Assembly (NCBI GenBank): GCA_949825065.1
Contig: OX463849.1
Coordinates: forward strand, 35,669,199-35,733,198
Direction of reading: 5' to 3'
DNA length: 64,000 nucleotides
DNA from: Odontocerum albicorne
Lineage: Eukaryota; Arthropoda; Insecta; Trichoptera; Odontoceridae
In this document: positions 34,130 through 45,189 of the stretch, one piece after another
Numbering within the stretch: position 1 is the stretch's first letter
Layout of the letters: every line of letters starts with the position of its first letter
The notes under the pieces: generated by a model
What the model saw: the letters and a program-made list of their open reading frames with translations, nothing else
Databases searched by the model: none
Told to the model about the DNA's origin: nothing
Position numbers and translations under genes: made by a program

Positions 34130-34740
34130 AATTATAAAATAATATAAATCTATATAAAAGGAGAAAATAAATTCGATTATAATTTGAATAATCACAATAT
34201 AAGGTTTATGTGATGTAATAAGTCACTAAATGGAGCTGTCAAAATCAATTCGATGTTTGCCAAAAAAGCATCGAACCGATATCAGTAAAAAAATATCAGT
34301 AAAATCAATAATACTCAAGGAAACATAACATATCTTTGATGAGTTTGATTAGATTTTATAACAATTAAATACATAATTTACTGTTACGATATATGTATTT
34401 GCATATAAAGGATTGAGGTTTGATTTATCTATATATTTTTTTCTCTGATTATTTAATATAAACGTCTAATAAATTGATTGATTCAATTTAGCGCGTTTAA
34501 AACCATGAACCACGTTTTAGTGTTTAATTATTAACATAATAAGAATAACTGGTTATTATTCAAATAGACTTTTAGTATACCATAGATCCTCTGTAATTTT
34601 TATCCTGGCAATTCCTTATCCTGGCACAATGTTTCCTCATTTTATAAGAGATGGAGCTTTTTATTTTTTCCAAAAGCGTTGAATAGTTTAGTCATGTAAA
34701 AATGTTAACAATATAATTAAAAACCAACTGTTTTTTTAAA
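34130..34740. other. AT-rich spacer, nothing recognised
   Basis: No repeat match or coding frame was seen on either strand. Confidence 0.45.
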
Positions 34741-34742
34741 TT

Positions 34743-34870
34743 TCATACGTTTAAACCTGGTGGGTTTGTTGTCTTGAAAACCTTTTTTTTCAAATGGGTA
34801 GCTTTAAAAAACAAACGCAACCCCTGCGTTTGAGGACAGTCGTCTTACCAACTTGGCCACTGAGGTCATG
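34743..34870 (-). mobile_element. SINE-A, internally deleted
   Basis: The tail 'ctggtgggtttgttgtc' is joined directly to a short A/T stretch and the tRNA-like head (minus strand 'tggccaagttggtaagacg'). The middle of the body is missing. Confidence 0.75.
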
Positions 34871-34874
34871 TATG

Positions 34875-35650
34875 TAAATGGAATGTATTTCGTGTTGATT
34901 TCTCAATAGAATTTTAACAAAATTATTATTGAGAAACAAATACTTAATAGTTCAATTCCATAGCCTGTTTTAATCAACCCTTATTAAGGTGAATATGTAT
35001 GCAGGCTTTTTAACCATAAAATTATTTAGAATCCTTTCGGAATTAAATAACTTTTCAAGAACAACAAAATATTGAATTTTACGAAACATTGAATACATGT
35101 CTTGGAGTTGAATATTTGTTTGTGTGTGAGTTATCTCGAAATACTAAGTTTCGAGAAAGAATTTAAGTAACTTTTTATTCAAAATGATAATATTTAAAAT
35201 ATCCGCTGCAACAGTCAAATTATGACACGACTCGAATCAATTTCGCCTTATTGGCAACACTGATTTGTCAATACGGTTTTGAAACTACAACTAGTTTTAA
35301 ATTGATAGAAAACCATTTTATATAGCGTTAAAGGCAATGCCTTTTAAATTATGCCAATTATTTTGTGACCGATAAAATGTAACAGATGCAAGAGGAAAGT
35401 TGTAAATTTTTGCAAGATATCGAACTTCTTGGTGATACGAGTATAACAATAAAATGAAAACTTACCAAAATTCTCCTTCAATATTTAAAATACACTTAAT
35501 TAAATTGATCGATATGTATTTGTATTTTACGCAATCACTTTTAAATGTACACGAAATAGAAAAATGTGAATCAGATTTTATAATTTAATTTCAAATTTTT
35601 AATATCGCCTAAATCTATGGATAGTAGGAAATAAAATCACACGAATCAAG
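34875..35650. other. AT-rich spacer, nothing recognised
   Basis: No feature was identified on either strand. Confidence 0.45.
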
Positions 35651-35654
35651 GAAC

Positions 35655-35900
35655 TATTACATTCGTTAGGATGCAAAGCGTTCCTCGTTTCCTGTTAAGT
35701 AGGTGGTATGCTAATGATTGGTTATGCACGTTATGTGTCGGGCGCGACGCGAGAAATCTTAATAAAAACGCATTGAAATGTTATACGTTTAAAGACATGA
35801 AAGTAAAAGTGACACGGTCCAGCGAAGTGGCGGCAACTTTCAACTCGGACCAAAGCACGGGCGGCTGCTGTAGCCAGATGTGTCAACGTTTTAAATAACT
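35655..35900 (+). other. GC-richer island with a 75-codon frame
   Basis: CpG-containing block ('gtcgggcgcgacgcgag', 'gtggcggcaactttc') carrying an open frame at 35671-35898 with VKVTRSSEVAATFNSDQS and a Cys-rich end GGCCSQMCQRFK. No domain recognised and no convincing splice sites. Together with 36250-36490 it may mark a promoter-proximal region or an exon. Confidence 0.25.
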
Positions 35901-36249
35901 AATAAAAGAGAGCAAGAAAAAAAATCGCCATATCGATCACTTAAAACACTCACTTTGTCCAAATGTTCGTAACACTGATGCACTTTTGAAAAAGTAGACC
36001 ATAGACAATTTGATATATTCCCGGTACTTACGCAATTATTTGTGCATAATAAAAAGTTGCATACATATGCTTCAAATCGAACACTTTTTACGCGGAATTA
36101 TACAAATAATTTTAATTCTTATTTTAAATTATTATGTATAAATTTGAGTAATGTTTTATAATTTTTTGTGTGTGTTTTGTTATTTTTTTTTGTATTGTTT
36201 GACGCCACGAATAATGTTGATGCTGGTTTTTCTAAGTACATTGGGTGAC

Positions 36250-36490
36250 TTACATATTATTTTAATGCGGTGGTATCTAAGTATGAACGCGTCCGCTCGT
36301 CGATTAGTGAGGACTGCGAATGAGTTCTGATATAAGAGATACGGCCTACGAGTCTATCCCCACTCCCCCACGGGGCGGACGGACCGAAAAAAATCAAAGC
36401 CCCCCCACCCTCTAGTAAAGAATTAACCCGTTGGAATCCGGATTTGAGTCTAAAGTACAAAATACTACTTGACGTCCGATTGATCACAGT
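36250..36490. other. GC-rich island with C-tract
   Basis: Contains 'cccactcccccacggggcgg' (near 36358) and 'cccccccaccctc', the most GC-rich words in the window and similar to Sp1/KLF-type boxes. The minus strand has a 76-codon frame with no recognised domain. Could be regulatory DNA or an unknown repeat. Confidence 0.3.
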
Positions 36491-36905
36491 CTGGCTTGTT
36501 ATGTTATTTAATAATATTGACTAATTCCTGGCCTAAATAAAATATGATGTATGAATGTAACGCATTGATATTTTTCATGTGAACGTATTGAAAATTTTCA
36601 GTTATTTTCACAATATAAGTTATAAATGATTTCTCTTTTTTTTTCTTTTCAATAATACGCATTTTTTTTGTTTCCTGCCTGTAACACGCGTAGTATACAA
36701 ATCATTTAATTAAACTCAATTATCAGTTCCACATAACATCTCATCGCTGAAACAGCGAAATGAACGATAAACGAAATGCAAATTTTAACAGCATTATTTA
36801 TCTTATTTTTTTTTCAATTTGTTGAATTTTTTCTGTACTTTTTTGATTTTGTGTTTTTTTACTCACGAATTTTATTTGTACTTCAGTAATTTTATGTGTT
36901 TTTTT

Positions 36906-37047
36906 TTAAAAGGATTCCATTCTAGTTTTCATTTAAGGCTTATTTAACACCTTTCTGGTTAGTCGGAAAAATTGTTAAAAGACAATAAACTCGCCAGGTT
37001 ATACTGTATACAACAAAAGTGTAATACAATACAAAATAAATCAAATC
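36906..37047 (+). mobile_element. SINE-A, headless
   Basis: Begins at 'aaaaggattccattctag', runs through 'ggcttatttaacacctttct' and ends with 'agtgtaatacaatacaa'. The tRNA head is absent. A short related minus-strand piece follows at 37090-37160 and resembles 61218-61275. Confidence 0.8.
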
Positions 37048-37483
37048 GAATAAATGTTTTTCTTTTCTTTATTGTAAATTGTAAAATATGGTGGTTTATT
37101 TAACAGGTGGCAATATCTTCCAACCAATTATGCAATTGTTTAACAAAATTTTGAGTTATAATTAATACAGTTCGATAAAAGATAACAAAGGGTGTTTTAA
37201 AGTATTTTTCATCTTAAGGGCATGTTTTTTTTAAATAGGTTGTTTATGGGTCAAACGTATGAATTTTTCAAATTTTGGAACCCCAAATTGAGTTCGACCT
37301 CCGAGGGACGTTACCGGCGGTGGAACAACTTTTCAGAGGTTTTATTAATAATTTGTTTTGCAATTATGCTGGAAGGTCCCAGGTCAATCCGTGACTTATG
37401 TTGGAGTTGCTTTGCAGTCCGTGATAATCGTATTAAATGAATTAATCACGAGTTTTTAGTTTCCATAATTATGCGTTGCATTA

Positions 37484-37690
37484 TTGTTAGGTGTAGCCGG
37501 CAAGTGAGATGTGTGTCTTCGAATCGGGGATTTTGGGTTTCATTCCCGATGTAACTAAAAAAGTTAAATGGGTCTCAGTCAGTTACAAAAAGTTGTCATG
37601 GAACAAAACATGTATGCGCTAAATGTGTGTGAGTGTTGTTGCCTCTCCACTCCTTTTATGGATTCAATTCCAAAATCGAAAAATTATAAA
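37484..37690 (+). mobile_element. SINE-B, partial
   Basis: Decayed head 'ggtgtagccggcaagtgaga' with B box 'gggtttcattccc', then 'gggtctcagtc' and 'gtgtgagtgttgttgcctct'. The 3' half is lost. Confidence 0.75.
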
Positions 37691-37837
37691 TAATCTTTTT
37701 GTTATATTTTTGTATTAACTGTACATTTTTCACGGAGGATCGTCAATCGAGTACTTATAAATGATAAAATGTTTGTTTTAAAAAAATATATTATACCTGA
37801 ATCTTTAATTGTCACCTAACTTGTTTTCAATGACTGC

Positions 37838-38090
37838 TGCCATAGTCTAGTTGATAAGATGTTTGAATTTCCCTCGGGTGTTTTGGGTTTGATTTCCGAA
37901 GATAAAAAAAAAGAACATTAAAAAAGGGTCTCAATTTGGAACAAAAGAGTTTGTCTGACAACAATACTCACACATGCTTGGCATGTGCAAGTGTTGTTAC
38001 CTTTTCACGTGTGAGGTAATATTGCCAATACGTGTGATGACTTTATTAATTTATACTCCTCAAAGCGCCCCTATGTATCATTTTAATTAT
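37838..38090 (+). mobile_element. SINE-B
   Basis: Head 'catagtctagttgataagat' with B box 'gggtttgatttcc', then the body including 'tttgtctgacaacaatactc' and 'ggtaatattgccaatacg'. The second SINE-B in tandem orientation within 400 bp. Confidence 0.82.
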
Positions 38091-38325
38091 GGGTGTCAAT
38101 CATAAAAAAAAGTTAAGAGCAAGAATAGGAAGGTGGTGACTGCGGCCATTAGATTTAGTACTTTTTAGGATCTGTATATGTTTACAAAAATACATTTGTT
38201 AAGAAAACCACAGGCAATTTACCAAGGGAAGGCGAACTTCAAATTCACGTTTTTAGATTTTCCAATATGTGATAGTAACACATTCGGTTTTAGGTGTAGT
38301 GTATTTATTTATTTATTTTATTTAT

Positions 38326-38674
38326 TTATTTAACACTTTTATTGCAATACAATCTGGCGGGTTTATTGCCAGGTGGCAATCTCTTCCAACCAACCAGACA
38401 AAAGTAAATGAAGCAAGTTACGTGGTCGCATAAATCATTCAAATGACTATCCATCCCCACGCAATCCATAAACATATACGTGAGAACATGCCCACGAGCT
38501 CCACAAAGACGGACAATCACCCGAACATTATTTTTCATATAAAGTGAGATATCATCAATCAAAAGGAAAGGAAAGGATGGTGGAGAAGAAAGGAAAAGAA
38601 AAATCAGGAATGAAACACGTTATTTTACTGACTAGAAATTAAGAGTTTTTTTCAGTCGCTTTTTAAAGCATGCC
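38326..38674 (-). mobile_element. LINE-J 3' UTR and tail
   Basis: From left to right this is the complement of a TAAATAAATAAATA-type tail, then 'ctggcgggtttattgccagg', 'tctcttccaaccaaccag' and about 270 bp of 3' UTR. It ends at 'tttttcagtcgctttttaaa', the complement of the last codons (CFKKRLK). The 3' UTR matches 46436-46690 and 62785-63060. At its inner end it folds back on itself (38645-38707). Confidence 0.85.
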
Positions 38675-38707
38675 AAGGACATGCTTTAAGAAGCGACTGA
38701 AAAAAAC
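38645..38707. repeat. near-perfect 27-bp inverted repeat, 9-nt spacer
   Basis: Arms 38645-38671 and 38681-38707 pair at 26 of 27 positions around the spacer gccaaggac. The sequence is the end of the LINE-J coding region present once in each orientation, as expected when a copy inverts during target-primed integration. Confidence 0.95.
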
Positions 38708-38965
38708 AACAAGATAGTGTATGTATGTAGTGTTCATATATAATTATACATTTTCATAAGAACTCCCAAAAATAGTTGTCTTTAAGTGATTCTTAACACT
38801 TAGAAGAAGACCGTTCCACGCAGCAGGAACAGCAACGGCAAAAACCTTGTCATAACACCCGGCCCTATTGGATGGATTTAGAACAATCAATATATAAGAT
38901 GAAGATGAAATATACCTTACAGTTCTGCTCCTTTCTAAAGTAATATCTCCTCCTCTTTTGTGGCT

Positions 38966-39170
38966 GACTTCTGTGGCCTAGTTGGTAAAATGATGGTCAC
39001 CCAACCCAGAAGTTGCAGTTTCAAATCCCGCTGGAACCCTTTTTTTTTAAAATAAGGACTCCAGTCTTGTTCTCACTTAAGGCCTATTTAAAATATTTCT
39101 GGTTGGTTGCCACATGGCAATAATCCCACCAGGTTGAACTGTTTACAATTAAAGTGTAATACAATACAAT
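38966..39170 (+). mobile_element. SINE-A, full-length reference copy
   Basis: Head: A box TGGCCTAGTTGG at 38974-38985 and B-box-like gtttcaaatcc at 39018-39028, spaced as in a tRNA. Body: 'aataaggactccagtcttg', 'ctcacttaaggcctattt'. Tail: 'tttctggttggttgccacat', 'ggcaataatcccaccaggtt', 'gtgtaatacaatacaat'. The last 60-70 bp match the 3' end of LINE-J (38326-38410 read on the minus strand), so the SINE probably borrowed the LINE's recognition tail. Confidence 0.9.
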
Positions 39171-39179
39171 ATCTCTCAG

Positions 39180-39690
39180 ATAAAGGTTTGATAGATATAG
39201 TGGAGACATCCCATTAAGGAACTTGAGTAAAAAGAGACAAAGTTTAAAATCAATCTGTTTGCCATACTTTGGGTTTATAAATGTCCGAATAAGTCATACT
39301 ATAATATATATAATAATAATAATTCAGACGTGACATAAGTTAATTTATAAGAGTTTTTATTTCATTTGTTGGAAGACATCGACGTTCAAATTTCAGCTCT
39401 CTAAGATTGTAGAAGCCCGAAAAAAATATTGAAACATAGTTGACTATTTAGGAATAACATGTTATCGTTTGGGGAAAACTAACGCCATTGATTGATAACG
39501 CATTCCTTTTAAGAATGTATTTTCTAGGTAGAGAAACCAACCACACAGATTTCGTTTTACTATATCACTTGATTCGATCAAGACTTTCAAGATGCCATTA
39601 GAAGCATCCTGCTTTAGGACCTCTTTGTATCTTGAATCAAAGAATTAAAAAAAAACAATTTATCATCTGCGTTAATGAAAGTCGTACGTA
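39180..39690. other. spacer, nothing recognised
   Basis: No repeat match or coding frame. Composition is slightly less AT-rich than average for the window. Confidence 0.4.
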
Positions 39691-39830
39691 CACAATACTA
39701 CAAGGGTTCTAATTCCGAACGCTCGATAATTGAGGCCGAAAACAATATTTATCCCGGTCCCCCTCAAAATGTCCACATCACCAGTTCAGATATATTGAAA
39801 TATGCATCGAATCCATACGAATGAATTAAC
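39690..39830 (+). mobile_element. SINE-B-type 3' end
   Basis: Ends in 'cacatcaccagttcagatat' and 'catacgaatgaatt', the tail shared with 34070-34125, 14850-14900 and 49545-49600. The preceding 70 bp are too decayed to assign to the SINE-B body. Confidence 0.5.
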
Positions 39831-40056
39831 CATACCATTGTTTATTTCAAAACATGCCTTTTAACAGCTTTTTGAATTGGAGACCCTAAGATCACATTTA
39901 TCTTCTTCTCTGATCACCAAGAATTTGCACAAAACCTCAAATCCTTCGCCCTCTACATAATAACTATGACCATCGACCTATAGAGCCAGGTAGACAACAC
40001 ACGTGAATTCCATTTCAGGATTACTGTAATTTGCAATGAATGCATGGTGCAATATA

Positions 40057-40524
<468 letters not shown>

Positions 40525-40794
40525 TAGGGTATACATTTTATTATTATGTAACAAACATGTTTTATTGTAAGTGTATTTTGAGCAATAAAAACAATATAGT
40601 ATTAAATTTCACATTAAGTATACTCGTAATTACTAATATTGTGAAAATCAACATGTGTTTTCAAGTCTCAGGAAATTTTCGAATCCTTATGTTATTTTAA
40701 ACTTATTTTCAGCCTATAAATGTATATAAAATAATCTGTGGTACAAAAATAAACATCTTTAAATAAATAACGCATAAAAATAAGATGTATTATT

Positions 40795-40839
40795 TTTAGT
40801 TAAGGCATTAACACTGTGGAGGTTAATGCCTTAACTAAA
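40795..40839. repeat. perfect 18-bp inverted repeat, 9-nt spacer
   Basis: 'tttagttaaggcattaac' (40795-40812) and its exact complement (40822-40839) flank actgtggag. One arm is the distal end of the Penelope-like repeat copy C, so the element end has been duplicated in inverse orientation. Confidence 0.97.
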
Positions 40840-40970
40840 ATACATTGTAATTTTTTTACGAGTATTAAACACTGTTTTTTCTACTTAAGGTAGCGGTATA
40901 ACCCTACCGGTTTCAAGGTTTTCACCTCATCATCAGGGAAGCACAAACAAGACCCTTCTTGTCTTAATCT
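40795..40970 (-). mobile_element. Penelope-like repeat, copy C, with best-preserved hammerhead-like core
   Basis: Core at 40905-40936 on the minus strand: CTGATGA, T, GAGGT-GAAA-ACCTT (five pairs closed by a GAAA loop, one of them G-U), GAAA, C-CG-G, TA. Upstream 'tcc' can pair with downstream 'ggg' as a short stem I. The flanking order (gcacaag..., core, 'aaacagtgtttaatac', 'attacaatgtattt') is the same as in copies A and D. Confidence 0.55.
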
Positions 40971-41092
40971 ACACCAACACACCATTTAAATCGATCTCGG
41001 GCTCCATACAGACAAGCGGTAATTAATTATTTTATACAGTTTTAAATCATTGGCAAACAGTAAGTACTTTTGTATAAGAAACAAATTAGTTG

Positions 41093-41210
41093 TTGCTGGG
41101 CCGAGTCGAGGATCTCCTCCATTCCAACGTCAATTTAGCTGGAAAGCGAAGCTGTGCCGTGGAGTTTTCGTATCTTTTTTCTATTTTTCCTCTTTAGAAA
41201 GTGAGATGTT
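41093..41210 (+). repeat. dispersed repeat, pair with 58612-58735
   Basis: Shares 'gttgctggg', 'cattccaacgtcaattta', 'gaaagcgaagct' (aaagcaaagct in the other) and 'gagttttcgt'. About 115 bp, both on the plus strand. Family unknown. Confidence 0.65.
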
Positions 41211-41214
41211 GCAC

Positions 41215-41520
41215 ACCAGCAAACTTACCAGCCACATCACTGTACTGGATCCAATGGCACACCTGAAATGAGATGATCGGAGCACACCGGCATGTTTTTT
41301 GGTCCATTGAAATAATAATATATATGACCGAAGTCATAGGTATCGTTATACCCCCGAATACTAGGTGGAGAAATACCTGTGTCATTCTAGGGGAGTAGCA
41401 CCGGCGACATTCCACATGGAAGTCCAATGCGTTACCACGCAGGCATACATCTCGCGATAAATGTGTAGTGTGTCGATGTGCACCCGAATATCTTATTATA
41501 TCTTCAGTATGAATATGAAT
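41215..41520. other. less AT-rich spacer, unidentified
   Basis: A 120-codon minus-strand frame (41194-41556) covers it, with many His, Arg and Thr residues (RYSGAHRHTTHLSRDVCLRG) but no recognised domain. Could be a chance frame or an unrecognised exon. Confidence 0.25.
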
Positions 41521-41524
41521 TAAA

Positions 41525-41770
41525 TACTGATGTGTTAAGTAGGGTAAAAAGAGCACATTTGATGTTTGGACATGTTGAACGAATGGGTGATGAAATATTG
41601 ACTTAACAAATTTATACTACAAGCATAAGTAGAAGTCGTGGTAGAAGACGATTGAAACTATTGTGATTGTATCAGGTATATGAAATAGGAAAGGGAGAAG
41701 TAAGAGAAACACAAAGAGCTGTATGAGAATGAGTAAAAAGGACGTGGAGGTGGCGTAATAGCGTGTATGT
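41525..41770 (+). mobile_element. LINE-K fragment
   Basis: Broken frames read RVKRAHLMFGHVERMGDEIL, matching the pattern 'L.WFGHVERM' of the pol C-terminal region. They are followed by an Arg-rich RGR-like segment and KDVEVA. Multiple stops. Confidence 0.65.
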
Positions 41771-42296
41771 AAAATTAAAGGTACATAAATGTCAAAAAAG
41801 TAAATTCAATGGACTCAGATATTATTAAAAATAAAGTGTATATTATGCATCAAGTAATTAATATAGGTGAGTGATAGATAAAACCACATGTGTTTTTTTT
41901 GTGACAAAAATAAATGAAAAATCGACGAAACAGGTTTTAAATAAAAATATTTGCTATCTCAAGGAAAAATCTGGGGGAAATAAGTATTTAAAAAAAACGA
42001 GTTCTAATGTAAATGTTGTATAGCTAGTTTTGTTCCAATGCAGTCATTGGTATAAAGATAGATGTTTTATTGTATAGTAGAAACCAGAGGTAATCAAATA
42101 TCAGATTAAAATATTATATAATTTAACATCGATTTATTTGAACTCCAAGTTATAATTCTTCGAATTCATATTACTCTGTAAATTAAAGACTACGCTTAGT
42201 TAAGTTAACATCACTTATTTAACATAGGACACATTTAAATATATGAGGATTTAAGTACCATTTAGGATGTGAATGAATATTGTGAATATGTACATA

Positions 42297-42430
42297 CATA
42301 CATGTCAACTATTTCCCTGTTGGGATAGGCAAAGAGGACAGAGCACTTTTTCTATCTCAACACACATCTCCAATTGCCTCTTCTACACCCATAAACTTTC
42401 TCATTCAACTCCTACGATTTCTCTGACAAA
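42297..42430 (-). mobile_element. LINE-K 3' end
   Basis: On the minus strand it reads ELNEKVYGCRRGNWRC and then 'tttgcctatcccaacaggga', ending in 'gtatgtatgtac', as in the copies at 48415 and 54375. Confidence 0.65.
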
Positions 42431-42470
42431 GTAAGATAATCGTAGGAGTAATTGTCAGAGTGTTTATGGT
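42408..42470. repeat. scrambled local inversion
   Basis: Blocks of the LINE-K end reappear inverted just past it: 'aatcgtaggagt', 'ttgtcagag' and 'gtttatgg' at 42434-42470 are complements of 'actcctacgatt', 'ctctgacaa' and 'ccataaac' at 42389-42428, but in a different order. Suggests template switching or a complex foldback. Confidence 0.55.
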
Positions 42471-42479
42471 TTAGTTAAT

Positions 42480-43000
42480 AAAATATATTCAATATTTTAC
42501 GAGTAACTTCAATTTAGTTGAATTTATAACTGCAAAACACGATATTTATTCATAAATGTTTTAAAAAGATTAAGTTAAGATAATATTTTACACACTCTTA
42601 AATAAAATATAATAGTTTTGGAATAAATTATGTGGAAGGATGTTAATGTATGAATGAATGGCTGTGAGTTTTTCAACTGAGTGTTTTACTATCAAGGAAT
42701 AACGCAACGTTTATGATTAAGGAGTGAGACCACTTCTTCACAGGTTTTGCCTAGTGACGCGGTTATCTATTTTCATAAAATGAAGAATATTTAACATTGT
42801 CATTTACTTGTATTATGTGGTCATCTTTATATTAAAACGACGTAAATTTTAAATGATGAATTTTAGATATTTAGCGGAATGCTTCTTATCTGAAGAGATG
42901 ATGATAGTAGTTGTTGGTAAATAAATAAAATACGTTAAATCGCAATGCGGAAGGAGAGAGTGAATGAATGTTTTATTTATCAGTATGTGAGTATTTATAA
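42480..43000. other. AT-rich spacer, nothing recognised
   Basis: No repeat match or coding frame was seen. Confidence 0.4.
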
Positions 43001-43004
43001 CATT

Positions 43005-43335
43005 TCAGAATGGGCGCGGGAGTGCGCCCGCGATATATATTTATCTCGCTTCTGTGCGTGCAGAAATGGTCAATTGAAGTATTGTAGATATCGTAAATAG
43101 TATTGTAGGTAAACAATTTGTTTACGGAACCGGCGAGACAGCGTGATGCGTTCTCTTTCTACTATGGAATGCGGCGCGATGTCCAGCCGCGTCAATGTTT
43201 TGGTATGTGACCTTCGGACTGTAAAATATAATTCATCGAGGTATCCAAAGGTCATTTCGTCGGTCGTTGACCGTATGTGTTGACAATATTTACCGACGAC
43301 CGTGGTTCCCACAGATAGTAAAAAAGAAAACGCAT
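43005..43335. promoter_or_regulatory. GC-richer island with forkhead-like palindrome
   Basis: Begins with a small hairpin (GGGCGC...GCGCCC near 43013-43028). The perfect palindrome GTAAACAATTTGTTTAC at 43109-43125 contains two inverted GTAAACA forkhead consensus sites. CpG-rich blocks follow ('gcggcgcgatgtccagccgc', 'cgtcggtcgttgaccg'). A 107-codon minus-strand frame spans the area but no domain is recognised. A promoter or enhancer is plausible, not shown. Confidence 0.35.
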
Positions 43336-43779
43336 TTCTTTTAAACATACCTATAATCAGAGAAAATCTTTTTTCAATAGAGAAAAAATTCAAAATGTTT
43401 CATCTCCATAAAAAAATATTAATGGAATGTAAATAATTATTATTGAGTCAAATGTTTTATATGAAGATTGGTGATGTAATGTCGTCTGTAAGCTTTGATA
43501 TAAGAGCTCCTTTCCGAAAAGATGAAGACCGTGGGTTCAGTTTTCATTTGCTGAAATGTAATTTTATTTAATATTATATTCATTGTAAATTTATAGCAAA
43601 GCCGCGAGCCTTTTCTTAAATAAAAGGTTCTTAGTTCGATTAGGGAAACAAAAGTGTTTCAGTCTGTTTTCTCGTACTGTGTTTTTTATGGTGTGTTTTG
43701 AAGAAATTGTCAAGTTGTGTCATATGACAAACGTGTTATAAAATACATATATGTTATGCTATAAATTTGCAGATATGAG

Positions 43780-44215
43780 TTCATACCAGTATTTAAGCAC
43801 CAATATGGGAGTGAAACGTGGACGTGGAAAAGAAAAAGAAGAATATGTGCTGTAAAAATTAGTGCACGTAGACAAATACATGTGAACTTAAAGCTAATGT
43901 TTTGAGCAAGATGAAGAAAATAATTCTGAAAAGGTTTGGTAGAGGAAGACCAAGGAAAGTATGGTTGAAAGTATGAAGGAAATATAAAAAAAGTCGTGAG
44001 TATACAAAACGGAAGTGCGAGGTATGCGTGGAAGAGGTAGACCGAGGAAAACATGATTGAGAAGTATGATCAATATAATAGAAAAGTGTGCATGACGAGA
44101 TGTATGAATGTGAAAGAGGCGAAAGTTGTGTGCTTGAATAGAAAAGTTTGGAGATTTGTTATCTCTGCATACCCGCAAGGGACGCGGTGTGACAATATGT
44201 ATGTATGTTACTGCT
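43780..44215 (+). mobile_element. LINE-K 3' fragment, relatively well preserved end
   Basis: After an Arg-rich 'GRGRPRK' region (repeated, at about 43940 and 44030) the frame at 44053-44210 reads CMTRCMNVKEAKVVCLNRKV and WRFVISAYPQGTRC, the C-terminal signature of this LINE family, ending in 'gggacgcggtgtgac' and TATG repeats. Upstream frames are broken. Confidence 0.75.
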
Positions 44216-44269
44216 GTCTTAATCATCACCCTTTTGTTTTACCGATTTTTTTTATTTATTTATTTTTCA

Positions 44270-44520
44270 AATATATTAATTTTCCTGTCAGAGTAGACAG
44301 AAAAAACATAGTGCCAGACATTCCTATTTCGACACACATATTTCGCTTATTCTGTATCCATATTAATTCTCAAACAAATCCTACGATTTTTCTGACTCCT
44401 TAACATTATTTCTTTCAAAATATCATTAATTTCAAACCAACCATGCTTTCTTCGGTCTTCCTCCCTTCCACACTCTGCTTTACACTGTATATTTGTTTTG
44501 TAAGATTTCTTTGATATTCA
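44270..44520 (-). mobile_element. LINE-K fragment, opposite orientation
   Basis: The minus strand carries the same ordered blocks: a GRKTEESMVGLKLMI region (44415-44470), then 'gtcagaaaaatcgtagga', then a worn 3' end. It lies head-on to the plus-strand copy just upstream. Confidence 0.6.
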
Positions 44521-44749
44521 TTAACGTTTAAAAAAAATCCCACCGAAATGATTAATATTTCATGTCTTATGGGTTTAAATTCCCTGGCATGAGTGGGCCC
44601 CGCAGCCGGGTCATGGTGAATGAGCTTAGAGAGATAAAAGAATCTCACAATAGTGTAATTTTCATATTTTCACTGGGAAGTCATCTCACTAAACAAAGGC
44701 CCAACTTTTTTACATCTCGAAAGCATGCAATACAAGTAATTATAAACTT

Positions 44750-44945
44750 CATTAGGCGTCAGTGGTTAGCGAGCTAGCTACGCTTTTTGGCGCTGTGGGT
44801 TCAATTCCTGACCGATTTTGGTCTAACGTCCGACTTCAAACAGGTTATTTCCAAATGCGTTGTGTCATGATCATTCCCTTCTCATCAGATTCTTCTTAAT
44901 TTGAGACCTTATTTTCCATACTGCCTATATGATAGCTAAATCAGT
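44750..44945 (+). mobile_element. third tRNA-derived SINE-like element
   Basis: 'ggcgtcagtggttagcgagc' (A-box region) and 'gtgggttcaattcctg' (B box) near 44795-44812 form a tRNA-like head different from SINE-A and SINE-B. The following 130 bp ('tctaacgtccgacttcaaac') match no other copy in the window. Confidence 0.55.
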
Positions 44946-44989
44946 GGAGTGGATTTTTTAAAATATTATGCAATCCACCCAAACTAGGA

Positions 44990-45185
44990 TGATTTATGCC
45001 ATCAAATTCAAGTCATTATGCAATTATGTGAATCAATATAAAAAAAACAATTAAAAAAATTACAATTCTAGACCATTTAAAATTTTAGCTGACTAAGCTA
45101 AAAAAAATTAACAATCGATCTATAAGTGGTAAAGTTCTACGAATAAATAAGAAACGCAACATTCATTGGACGCGACAAAGATACG
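44990..45185 (+). repeat. dispersed repeat, pair with 59200-59375
   Basis: Shares 'tcattatgcaattat', 'tcaatataa', 'ctgacta/aagct', 'aatcgatctataagtgg', 'aaagttc.acgaataaa' and 'aagaaacgcaac' in the same order over about 150 bp. Family unknown. Confidence 0.75.
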
Positions 45186-45189
45186 ACCT

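Noticed and set aside
38966..39045. tRNA gene at the head of SINE-A and of similar elements
   Set aside because: The A and B boxes are present, but acceptor, anticodon and T stems do not pair, and every instance continues into a SINE body. They are tRNA-derived heads, not functional tRNA genes.
43710..44229. Minus-strand frames of 111-114 codons
   Set aside because: Antisense to a LINE-K fragment whose plus-strand reading shows CMTRCMNVKEAKVV and WRFVISAYPQG.
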